From contig JAFAGU010000371.1 of the NCBI GenBank assembly GCA_019237595.1, positions 1 through 13,981 of the forward strand: 13,981 nt of DNA, in the 5' to 3' direction. The notes beneath the pieces are model-generated. The model did not search any database and had not been told where the DNA came from. It was given only the letters and a program-made list of their open reading frames with translations. Positions 8,241 to 13,981 of this stretch are shown one piece after another. The DNA comes from Betaproteobacteria bacterium. Its GTDB lineage: Bacteria > Pseudomonadota > Gammaproteobacteria > Burkholderiales > SG8-39. Position 1 is the stretch's first letter, and the number at the start of each line of letters is the position of its first letter. Position numbers and translations under genes: made by a program.

Positions 8241-9023
8241 CTGAACAGGACCCAAACGGTACTGCTGGGCGCGGCCTTCCCGGTCGCGCTCGTCGTCGCG
8301 TGGCACGCAGGCGTCGTGGCGAGCGGAACGAAGCTCGTGCCGACGCCCTACATGGTCGCGCTGATGATGAAGGACTTCGCCTTCGGCGGCGTCTACGACG
8401 ACGCGTTCAGCGGCACGATCCTCACGCATCTCTTCGCCTCCATGCAGCGCGTCTACGGCGGGTTCTTCCTGGCCGCGGCGATCGGCATCCCCCTCGGCCT
8501 GCTGATCGGCAAGATGCCCTTCCTGCGTGCCCTCCTCGACCCGACGCTTTCGCTTCTGCGCCCGATCCCCGTGACGGCGTGGCTGCCGCTCTCGATGGTG
8601 TTCTTCGGCCTTGGGCCGCGCTCGGCGGTATTCCTGGTGTTCCTGGGCGCCTTCTATCCAATCCTGCTCAACACGATCTTCGGCGTGCGCTCGGTGGACG
8701 GGAAGCTCTTCGAGGCGGCGGCGATGCTGGGCTGCGACGGCTCGCGCATGTTCCGGGAGGTCGTGCTTCCGGCGGCGCTCCCCGCGATCTTCAACGGCCT
8801 GCGCCTCGGGCACGGGTTCGCCTGGATCCTCATCGTCGTGGGCGAGATGACGGGCGTTCCCACGGGCCTGGGCTCCGTGATCATGGACGGACGCACCCTC
8901 TCGCGCCCGGATCTCGTCATTACCGGAATGATCGTCATCGGCGTCGCCGGCTTCCTCTGCGACCGCATCATCGTCGCGATCAACAACCGCGTCCTTCGCT
9001 GGAGCCCGCAGCACCATGGGTGA
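8241..9023 (+). CDS. ABC transporter permease, NitT/TauT family (start codon uncertain)
   Basis: An inner-membrane permease of about 260 residues (BPD_transp_1 type, SsuC/NrtB-like), with hydrophobic segments at about 6-28, 73-89, 113-146, 191-208 and 226-248. The EAA loop that docks the ATPase is clear: EAAAMLGCDGSRMFREVVLP, beginning near residue 158. It forms the channel for the upstream binding protein and overlaps the ATPase gene by eight bases at its end. Odd: no ATG, GTG or TTG exists in any frame between 8168 and the middle of the first membrane segment. The nearest usable codons are CTG at 8241, chosen here, or CTG at 8262, which has AGGA 11 bases upstream. An in-frame ATG at 8124 would mean a 110-base overlap with the binding-protein gene and a non-family N-terminus. 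A sequencing indel is the other explanation. Family certain, start not. Confidence 0.85.
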   Translation: MNRTQTVLLGAAFPVALVVAWHAGVVASGTKLVPTPYMVALMMKDFAFGGVYDDAFSGTILTHLFASMQRVYGGFFLAAAIGIPLGLLIGKMPFLRALLDPTLSLLRPIPVTAWLPLSMVFFGLGPRSAVFLVFLGAFYPILLNTIFGVRSVDGKLFEAAAMLGCDGSRMFREVVLPAALPAIFNGLRLGHGFAWILIVVGEMTGVPTGLGSVIMDGRTLSRPDLVITGMIVIGVAGFLCDRIIVAINNRVLRWSPQHHG

Positions 9024-9804
9024 GCGGCCGTTCCTGAAGATCGAGAACGTCAACAAGACGTTCGTCATCGGCGAAGAGCGGGTCGAAGCGCTGCATCACG
9101 TCGACCTCGTGGTGAACAAGGGCGAGTTCGTGTGCCTGATCGGCGCCTCCGGGTGCGGGAAATCCACGCTCCTTCGCATCATCGCCGGGTTCGAGAAGCC
9201 CACCTCCGGCGAGGTGAGCGTCTATGGCGCTCCGATCACCGGCCCGGGCAGCGACCGGGGGATGGTGTTCCAGGACTTCGCCCTCTTTCCCTGGATGACG
9301 GTGCGGGAAAACATCGCATTCGGTCCCTCGCAGAAAAGGGAGCTCACCAAGGACCAGGTGAGGGAAAGAGCGGAGAGTTACATCGAGATGGTCGGGCTGC
9401 AGAAGTTCGCGGACCGCTTCCCGTACCAGCTCTCGGGCGGGATGAAGCAGCGCGTCGCGATCGCGCGCGTGCTCGCGAACGAAGCGAGCATCCTCCTGAT
9501 GGACGAGCCCTTCGGCGCTCTCGATGCGCTCACCCGCGAGCAGCTCCAGGAGGAGCTCCTGCAGATCTGGGAGCGGACGCAGCTGACGGTCGTGTTCGTC
9601 ACGCACTCCGTCGAAGAAGCCACTCTCCTCGCCGACCGCGTCGTCGTCATGACCGCCGGCCCAGGGAAGATCGAGGCCGACGTCCGCGTGCGCCTCGCGC
9701 GCCCGCGCGACGTGTCCGCGCCGGACTTCAACGAAATGCGCCGCTCGCTTACCGAGCGGCTGACGAGCCACGTCTCGCGACGGCCGCTGAGGAACGCCGC
9801 CTAG
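9016..9804 (+). CDS. ABC transporter ATP-binding protein, NitT/TauT family
   Basis: A 262-residue ATPase that powers the importer from the cytoplasmic side of the membrane. Walker A is GASGCGKST (43-51), the Q-loop is VFQDFALFPWMTV (Q86), the signature is LSGGM (139-143), Walker B is LLMDEP (160-165, E164) and the switch histidine is H197 in VTHSVEEA. The FQDFALFPWMTV and DRVVVMTAGPGKI forms are typical of nitrate/taurine/sulfonate-type systems. All catalytic residues are intact and length is normal. The ATG overlaps the permease stop by eight bases, with GGAG at 9001-9004 as ribosome binding site. It is the last gene of the operon; its stop lies one base from the stop of the converging dehydrogenase gene, leaving no room for a separate terminator between them. 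Confidence 0.93.
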   Translation: MGERPFLKIENVNKTFVIGEERVEALHHVDLVVNKGEFVCLIGASGCGKSTLLRIIAGFEKPTSGEVSVYGAPITGPGSDRGMVFQDFALFPWMTVRENIAFGPSQKRELTKDQVRERAESYIEMVGLQKFADRFPYQLSGGMKQRVAIARVLANEASILLMDEPFGALDALTREQLQEELLQIWERTQLTVVFVTHSVEEATLLADRVVVMTAGPGKIEADVRVRLARPRDVSAPDFNEMRRSLTERLTSHVSRRPLRNAA

Positions 9805-9805
9805 C

Positions 9806-10912
9806 CTAGGATGCGGGCTCGAGCCGGACCAGCACCCCGCGGCTCTCGTCGGTGAGCAGGTAGATCAACCCGTCCGGCCCCACGCGCACGTCGCGGATCC
9901 GGCCGATGGCGCCCTTCAGCATCCGTTCCTCCTTCACGACCTTCTCGCCCTCCAGGCGCAGTCGCACGAGGATCTCGGCCTTGAGCGCGCCGACGAAGAG
10001 GTCGCCCTTCCACTTCGGGTACTTGTCGCCGGTATAGAACGCCATTCCCGAGGGTGCGATTGAGGGCACCCAGTAGTAGAGCGGCTGCTCCATGCCCTCC
10101 TTGTGCGTTCCCTCGCCGATCTTCGTGCCGGTGCCATAGTGCACGCCGTACGTGATCACCGGCCAGCCGTAGTTGCGTCCCGCGCGGATCACGTTGATCT
10201 CATCCCCGCCCTGCGGCCCATGCTCGTGCGTCCAGAGCTCGCCCGTGCGCGGATCGAGCGCCGCGCCCTGCATGTTGCGATGGCCGAGGTCGTATTTCTC
10301 CGGCCTCCAGCCCGCGCGGCCGACGAACGGGTTGTCCTTCGGCACGCTGCCGTCCTCATTCAGTCGAATGACGGAGCCCGCGTCGTCGTCGGGCCGCTGC
10401 GCGCGCTGCATCTGTCCCAGGTCGCCGAGCGTGAGGAAGACGTGCCCCTTCCCGTCGAACACGATCCTTCCTCCGAACTGGAGCGACGTATTCGCCTTCG
10501 GCGTCTCGCGGAAGATCACTTGCACGTCCTCGAGCCGGCCGCCTACGAGCCTGCCCCGCGCGAGATCCGTACCGATACCGCCCTCGCCGCGCGCGGTGTA
10601 CGCAAGGTAGACAAGTCCGTTCTCGGAGAACCTGGGATGCGGCGCGACGTCGAAGAGGCCCGCCTGGCCCCTCGCCACGACGTCGGGAACGCCCTCCACC
10701 GGCTTGGGCTCGAGCTTTCCGTCCTTCACGATCCGAAGCCGCCCCTCGCGCTCCGTAATGAGCATGCGCCCGTCGGGCAGCCAGGCGACGCACCACGGAT
10801 GCTCGAGGCCTTCGACCACCTTCACGACACGGACGCTTTGCTCTTCTGTCCGGACGACCTGCGAATGGGCCGCGATGGGAAGCAAAGCAAGGAGAAGAGC
10901 GAAGCGATTCAT
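9806..10912 (-). CDS. PQQ-dependent aldose sugar dehydrogenase (soluble, periplasmic)
   Basis: A 368-residue six-bladed beta-propeller of the soluble glucose dehydrogenase (GSDH/YliI-Asd) family. It has a signal peptide (about 1-17) placing it in the periplasm, where such enzymes oxidise aldoses to lactones and pass electrons to the respiratory chain. Family motifs are plain: GLEHPWCVAWLPDG, LGHRNMQG (209-216), HEHGPQGGDEIN (229-240), NYGWP (248-252) and IRDVRVGPDGLIYLLTDE near the end. The closest form I recall is E. coli YliI. Odd: the segment that reads NHFGGR in YliI, with the catalytic base His, reads TSLQFGGR here, so residue 145 is Gln (codon CAG). Either the activity is changed or lost, or another residue serves. 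It starts 20 bases from the divergent DUF423 gene, with AAGGA upstream. No PQQ synthesis gene is in the window. Confidence 0.88.
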   Translation of the reverse strand: MNRFALLLALLPIAAHSQVVRTEEQSVRVVKVVEGLEHPWCVAWLPDGRMLITEREGRLRIVKDGKLEPKPVEGVPDVVARGQAGLFDVAPHPRFSENGLVYLAYTARGEGGIGTDLARGRLVGGRLEDVQVIFRETPKANTSLQFGGRIVFDGKGHVFLTLGDLGQMQRAQRPDDDAGSVIRLNEDGSVPKDNPFVGRAGWRPEKYDLGHRNMQGAALDPRTGELWTHEHGPQGGDEINVIRAGRNYGWPVITYGVHYGTGTKIGEGTHKEGMEQPLYYWVPSIAPSGMAFYTGDKYPKWKGDLFVGALKAEILVRLRLEGEKVVKEERMLKGAIGRIRDVRVGPDGLIYLLTDESRGVLVRLEPAS

Positions 10913-10932
10913 GTCAGACTAGGTCCTTAACG

Positions 10933-11310
10933 ATGGAACGCGCCTTCTTCGTCCTCGGTGCGCTCTCGGCATTCATCGCCGTGGGCCTCGGCGCATTCGG
11001 CGCACATGGTCTGAGGACCCGGCTGGCCCCCGAAATGCTGGCGGTGTTCGAGGTCGGTGTGCGCTATCAGATGTATCACGCCCTCGCGCTCGTCGCCACC
11101 GCCTGGGCGGCCGGCAAATGGCCCGGCGCGCTAGCGCTCGCAGCCGGTTGGCTCTTCGTTGCGGGCACGCTCGCGTTCTCGGGAAGCCTCTACGCGCTCA
11201 GCCTCGGCGGCCCGAGGTGGCTTGGGCCTGTCACGCCGCTTGGCGGCCTCGCCTTCCTCGCGGGGTGGATCTGCCTCGCGAGCGCGGCGCTCCTTCAGAC
11301 GAGGACCTAG
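10933..11310 (+). CDS. DUF423 family inner-membrane protein
   Basis: A 125-residue protein almost entirely made of four hydrophobic segments (about 4-24, 45-60, 66-88 and 100-121), matching DUF423 (E. coli YgdD type). Conserved landmarks are GAFGAHGL (20-27), YQMYHALAL (45-53), FSGSLYAL (82-89) and TPLGG (101-105). Function in this family is unknown; the protein is widespread and usually small like this one. The ATG at 10933 follows only a weak AGG. The 20-base gap to the divergent dehydrogenase start must hold at most the ribosome binding sites of both genes, so promoters probably lie inside the opposite coding regions. The next gene starts two bases after its TAG, so the two are likely co-transcribed. 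Confidence 0.88.
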   Translation: MERAFFVLGALSAFIAVGLGAFGAHGLRTRLAPEMLAVFEVGVRYQMYHALALVATAWAAGKWPGALALAAGWLFVAGTLAFSGSLYALSLGGPRWLGPVTPLGGLAFLAGWICLASAALLQTRT

Positions 11311-11312
11311 CA

Positions 11313-11963
11313 ATGTCGCGACTCATCGTGCGCAGCTTCGGCGTGTCGCTGGACGGATTCAGCGCGGGACCGAACCAGAGCGTGCAGAATCCCCTCGGCG
11401 AGCGCGGCATGGAGATCATGGAGTGGTTCTTCCACACCAAGGTGTGGCGCGACATGCACAAGACCGGCGACGGGGGCGAGACCGGCGTCGACAACCGCAT
11501 GGCCGAGAAAGGTTTCGACGGAATCGGCGCCTGGATCCTCGGACGCAACATGTTCGGCCCCGTGCGCGGGCCCTGGCCCGATGAGAGTTGGAAGGGCTGG
11601 TGGGGCGAGGAGCCGCCCTACCACGTGCCGGTCTTCGTGCTCACGCATCATTCGCGTCCGGCGCTGAGGATGAAAGGCGGAACGGACTTCCACTTCGTCA
11701 CCGACGGGATCGAAGCAGCGCTCGACCGGGCGAAGCGCGCCGCAGCCGGCAAGGATGTGCGCCTGGGCGGCGGCGTAGCCACGGTGAGGCAATACCTGCA
11801 GGCGCGGCTGATCGACGAGCTACACCTCGTCGTGCGCCCGGCGCTCATGGGCTCTGGAGAGGCGCTCTTCCGCGACCTCGACCTGCGGGCCCTCGGCTAC
11901 GAATGCAGCGAGCAAGTCGCCGGCGAGCGGGCGACGCACGTCTTTCTCCGCAGGCGCGGCTAG
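11313..11963 (+). CDS. Dihydrofolate reductase family protein (RibD C-terminal domain)
   Basis: A 216-residue single-domain protein with the DHFR-like fold of the RibD C-terminal family, expected to bind NADPH and reduce an unidentified small molecule in the cytoplasm. Seen in order: SFGVSLDGF (8-16), WILGRNMFGP (74-83), VFVLTHH (107-113), the nucleotide-loop LGGG (151-154), LIDELHLVVRPALMGSG (166-182). Between about residues 20 and 75 there is the long aromatic-rich insertion (MEWFFHTKVWRDM) common in the stand-alone YyaP/YwjB-like branch. It lacks the deaminase half of RibD, so a role in riboflavin synthesis is unlikely. The start at ATG 11313, two bases after the DUF423 stop, is preferred. 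The same frame is open upstream, but only as a shadow of the DUF423 gene. Confidence 0.87.
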   Translation: MSRLIVRSFGVSLDGFSAGPNQSVQNPLGERGMEIMEWFFHTKVWRDMHKTGDGGETGVDNRMAEKGFDGIGAWILGRNMFGPVRGPWPDESWKGWWGEEPPYHVPVFVLTHHSRPALRMKGGTDFHFVTDGIEAALDRAKRAAAGKDVRLGGGVATVRQYLQARLIDELHLVVRPALMGSGEALFRDLDLRALGYECSEQVAGERATHVFLRRRG

Positions 11964-12064
11964 CCTCGGTTGTTTCAGGCCCGGACAAGGTTGCGGCCGG
12001 CCTTCGGCGGCGGTAAGGTTCGCCGCGCAAACACCATAACAGTCCCCACCCAGAGGAGAGGAAC

Positions 12065-12652
12065 ATGAAGAAGACGATCGTCGCCGCGGCCGTGGCCATC
12101 GGGCTCGCCGGCTGCGGCTCCATGCAGTCGCAGTCGGGATGGACCACGCTCGTGGACGGCGCCCGCGGCATGGAAAACTTCAACAAGGTCGGCAATTCCA
12201 ACTGGCGCGCCGAGGACGGCGCCATCGTCGCCGACCGCAACCCGGACAAGACGCCGAGCTACCTGGTCTCCAAGAGCTCGTACAAGGACTTCGTCATCCG
12301 CGCCGAGTTCTGGGCGAGCGACGATGCGAATAGCGGCGTTTTCGTGCGCTGCAAGGACCCGTCGAATCCCGGCGACGAGACTTGCTATGAAGTGAACATC
12401 TTCGACCAGCGCCCCGACCCGACGTATGGCACGGGCGCGATCGTGAAGGTCGCGAAGGTGGTGCCGATGCCCAAGGCCGGCGGCAAGTGGAACACCTATG
12501 AGATCACCGCGCAGGGCGACCACCTCGTCGTGGTGCTGAACGGCCAGCAGACGGTCGACGTGCGCGACGCGAAGCTCTCGCAGGGGCCGATCGGCCTGCA
12601 GCACGGCCAGGGCACCATCAAGTGGCGCAAGGTGGAGATCAAGCCGCTCTGA
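12065..12652 (+). CDS. DUF1080 (3-keto-disaccharide hydrolase fold) lipoprotein
   Basis: A 195-residue lipoprotein. The signal MKKTIVAAAVAIGLAGC has a lipobox ending at C17, and the next residue is Gly rather than Asp, so outer-membrane sorting is expected. The rest is one DUF1080 beta-sandwich: WTTLVDGARGMENFNKVGNSNWRAEDGAI, a central YKDFVIRAEFW, SGVFVRC, CYEVNIFD, WNTYEITAQGDHLVVVLNGQ and the ending GPIGLQ followed by IKWRKVEIKPL. The fold is concanavalin-like; some members cleave 3-keto-glycosides, others may only bind sugars. AGAGGAGAG (12052-12060) is a strong ribosome binding site for the ATG. The 101 bases upstream, after the RibD-like gene, are GC-rich with no clear -10/-35; a promoter may be there, but I cannot point to it. 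It reads toward the polymerase gene, 16 bases away. Confidence 0.85.
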   Translation: MKKTIVAAAVAIGLAGCGSMQSQSGWTTLVDGARGMENFNKVGNSNWRAEDGAIVADRNPDKTPSYLVSKSSYKDFVIRAEFWASDDANSGVFVRCKDPSNPGDETCYEVNIFDQRPDPTYGTGAIVKVAKVVPMPKAGGKWNTYEITAQGDHLVVVLNGQQTVDVRDAKLSQGPIGLQHGQGTIKWRKVEIKPL

Positions 12653-12668
12653 AGCATCGCTCCGGCGC

Positions 12669-13691
12669 ATGGCACGCGGGTTGCAGCCACCCGCTGCCAT
12701 GCCCGCTTCCGGCGATCGCGAAGTCCTGAAGCTCGGCGGCCGCGAGGTCGCCGTCACGCATCCCGGAAAAGTCCTCTTTCCGCAGGCGGGCTTCACCAAG
12801 CTCGACCTCGTCCATTACTACGTCGCCATTGCCGAAGGCGCCCTGCGCGGCGCCGGCGGCCGGCCGAACATGCTGAAGCGCTTTCCCGACGGCATCGAGG
12901 CGGAGCCGTTCTACCAGAAGCGCGCGCCTCGGATCCGGCCCTCCTGGATCGAGGTGGCGACGATTCGCTTTCCCTCGGGCCGCAGCGCCGACGAAGTCGT
13001 ACCGCGCGACGCTGCCGCGCTCGCGTGGATGGCGAACCTCGGCTGCATCGAGCTCCATCCTCATCCGGTGCGCGCCGAGAATCTCGATCATCCCGACGAG
13101 CTTCGCGTCGACCTCGATCCGGTTCCGGGCGTTCCGTGGCGCCAGGTCCGTCAGGTCGCATTGCTGGCAAGAGAGGTCCTCGAGGAAAACGGCCTGAAGG
13201 GCTGGCCGAAGACGTCCGGCTCGCGGGGAATGCACATCAACGTGCGCCTCGAGCGGCGGTGGACCTTCGATGAGGTGCGCCAGGCCGCACTCGCGCTCGC
13301 GCGCGAAGTCGAACGGCGCGCGCCCGCGCTCGCCACCAGCAAGTGGTGGAAAGACGAGCGCCATGGCGTGTTCCTCGACTACAACCAGAACGCGAAGGAC
13401 CGCACGGTCGCGGCGGCGTACTCCGTGCGACCCCTGCCCGACGCGCGCGTCTCGGCGCCGCTCGCATGGAGCGAGGTGCCGGAAGCGGAGCCGCGGGATT
13501 TCACGCTGGAGACGATGCCGGCGCGCTTCAAGCGGATCGGCGACCCTTATCGAGGGATCGACGAGGCCGCGGGCTCGCTGGAAGGCCTCCTCGAGCTCGC
13601 ACAGCGCCAGGGAATGGGAGACGCGCCGTGGCCGCCGTTTTTCCGGTCAAAGCATCAATCCGAGAAAGGCAAGATTCGCTCGAGCGGGTAG
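12669..13691 (+). CDS. Stand-alone LigD-type DNA polymerase/primase domain protein
   Basis: A 340-residue archaeo-eukaryotic primase-like polymerase of the LigD PolDom family. It adds nucleotides or ribonucleotides at DNA ends and gaps during non-homologous end joining or gap repair. Landmarks are VTHPGKVLFP (29-38), LKRFPDGIEAEPFYQKRAP (69-87), the metal-binding pair D148 and D150 in LRVDLDP, KTSGSRGMHI (181-190), and D237 in HGVFLDYNQNAKDRT. The three acidic residues are all present, so it should be active. There is no ligase or phosphoesterase domain; the ligase is a separate, converging gene whose 3' end overlaps this one by 37 bases. The start is ATG 12669 or ATG 12699 (residue 11); neither has a clear ribosome binding site, and residues before 17 are not conserved in the family. 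The sigma-54-like element favours the second. Confidence 0.9.
   Translation: MARGLQPPAAMPASGDREVLKLGGREVAVTHPGKVLFPQAGFTKLDLVHYYVAIAEGALRGAGGRPNMLKRFPDGIEAEPFYQKRAPRIRPSWIEVATIRFPSGRSADEVVPRDAAALAWMANLGCIELHPHPVRAENLDHPDELRVDLDPVPGVPWRQVRQVALLAREVLEENGLKGWPKTSGSRGMHINVRLERRWTFDEVRQAALALAREVERRAPALATSKWWKDERHGVFLDYNQNAKDRTVAAAYSVRPLPDARVSAPLAWSEVPEAEPRDFTLETMPARFKRIGDPYRGIDEAAGSLEGLLELAQRQGMGDAPWPPFFRSKHQSEKGKIRSSG
12670..12685 (+). promoter_or_regulatory. Consensus sigma-54 promoter sequence at the start of the polymerase gene
   Basis: TGGCACGCGGGTTGCA matches the sigma-54 consensus TGGCACG-N4-TTGCA at every fixed base, with GG-N10-GC spacing. Transcription would start near 12696, three bases before the second in-frame ATG (12699) of the polymerase gene and after its first ATG (12669). 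The message would then be nearly leaderless. The sequence match is seen; use as a promoter is inferred, and chance within coding DNA is possible. Confidence 0.4.
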
Positions 13692-13981
13692 CGTTTCGTA
13701 ACCTCGAGCTGGTCGTAGCGGCAATCCTTCGGCAGCTTGTCCGGCCGCCAGCGCAGGAAGATCGCCGCATGGCGGAAGCGGTCGCCCTGCAGATGGTCGT
13801 ACTTCACCTCGCATACGCGCTCGGGACGAAGCTCCTGCCACGTGGTGTCGCGGCCGACGCTCCAGCGGCTTTGCTCGCCGGGCATCGCGACGTGCGTGCG
13901 CAGCGGCTCGAGCTCCCGCGCGAGGGTGCGCCGCGTCTCCATGTCGAACGAGGATGTGACCCCGACGTGGTGGAGTGCGCC
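13655..13981 (-). CDS. ATP-dependent DNA ligase, LigC type, C-terminal part
   Basis: The frame is open from the right window edge down to TGA at 13655-13657, giving the last 108 residues; the N-terminal catalytic lysine domain lies outside. The segment GALHHVGVTSSF, then VCEVKYDHLQGDRFRHAAIF and LRWRPDKLPKDCRYDQLE, is the OB-fold end of ATP-dependent ligases of the mycobacterial LigC type. LigD ligase domains end differently. It seals nicks after gap filling. It converges with the polymerase-domain gene and overlaps it by 37 bases, tail to tail. That pairing recalls the LigC/Prim-PolC neighbourhood in mycobacteria and suggests the two proteins act together in end joining or base-excision gap repair. 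The true start is beyond the window; an internal ATG at 13940-13942 is not the start because homology continues upstream of it. Confidence 0.88.
   Translation of the reverse strand, partial: GALHHVGVTSSFDMETRRTLARELEPLRTHVAMPGEQSRWSVGRDTTWQELRPERVCEVKYDHLQGDRFRHAAIFLRWRPDKLPKDCRYDQLEVTKRYPLERILPFSD

Noticed and set aside
11964..12064. GC-rich partial hairpin (GCCGGCCTTCGGC region) as a terminator after the RibD-like gene
   Set aside because: The arms pair imperfectly and no T-run follows; local repeats of GGC/GCC are expected at this composition.
12585..12596. GGCCGATCGGCC palindrome as an activator site for the sigma-54-like element
   Set aside because: It encodes the conserved GPIG motif of DUF1080 in preferred codons, so the palindrome is explained by coding; kept only as a note in the sigma-54 finding.

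Overview
The window is a dense, GC-rich (roughly two thirds G+C) chromosomal segment from a Gram-negative bacterium. A PagL-type outer-membrane protein, a lipoprotein, periplasmic proteins and EttA all fit a proteobacterium. The protein flavour suggests a betaproteobacterium from soil or water, but that assignment is inference. I see no tRNA, rRNA, insertion sequence, CRISPR array or phage gene. The largest gap between genes is 103 bases, so there is no long empty stretch.

Layout. 1-286 holds the 3' end of a YihY/BrkB-type membrane protein on the plus strand. 239-3435 (minus) is a tight operon: ettA (ABC-F translation factor), KDPG aldolase and KDG kinase. The last two convert 2-keto-3-deoxygluconate to pyruvate and glyceraldehyde-3-phosphate. 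Divergent from ettA is a PagL-like lipid A deacylase (3474-3992). 3997-6422 (minus) holds an allophanate hydrolase and a translationally coupled, unrecognised proline-rich membrane-anchored protein. 6442-7212 (plus) is an arylformamidase-like alpha/beta hydrolase. It is followed by a complete NitT/TauT-type ABC importer at 7316-9804: binding protein, permease and ATPase.

The leader of the importer is the most informative non-coding DNA. It carries a perfect inverted repeat of the NtrC-site form GCACC-N5-GGTGC (7221-7241), a sigma-54 -24/-12 element (7269-7283) and a strong ribosome binding site. This points to nitrogen-limitation control, which suits the neighbouring allophanate hydrolase. 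Between binding protein and permease there is a hairpin followed by five T. The permease lacks any ATG, GTG or TTG start, which suggests deliberate down-tuning of the membrane components.

9806-10912 (minus) is a periplasmic PQQ-type aldose dehydrogenase in which the expected catalytic His appears to be Gln. Divergent from it are a DUF423 membrane protein, a RibD-C/DHFR-like reductase and a DUF1080 lipoprotein. The right end holds a stand-alone LigD-type polymerase/primase domain (12669-13691). It converges and overlaps by 37 bases with the 3' end of a LigC-type ATP-dependent DNA ligase (13655 to the window edge), giving a two-gene DNA end-joining or gap-repair set. A textbook sigma-54 promoter sequence lies exactly at the start of the polymerase gene.
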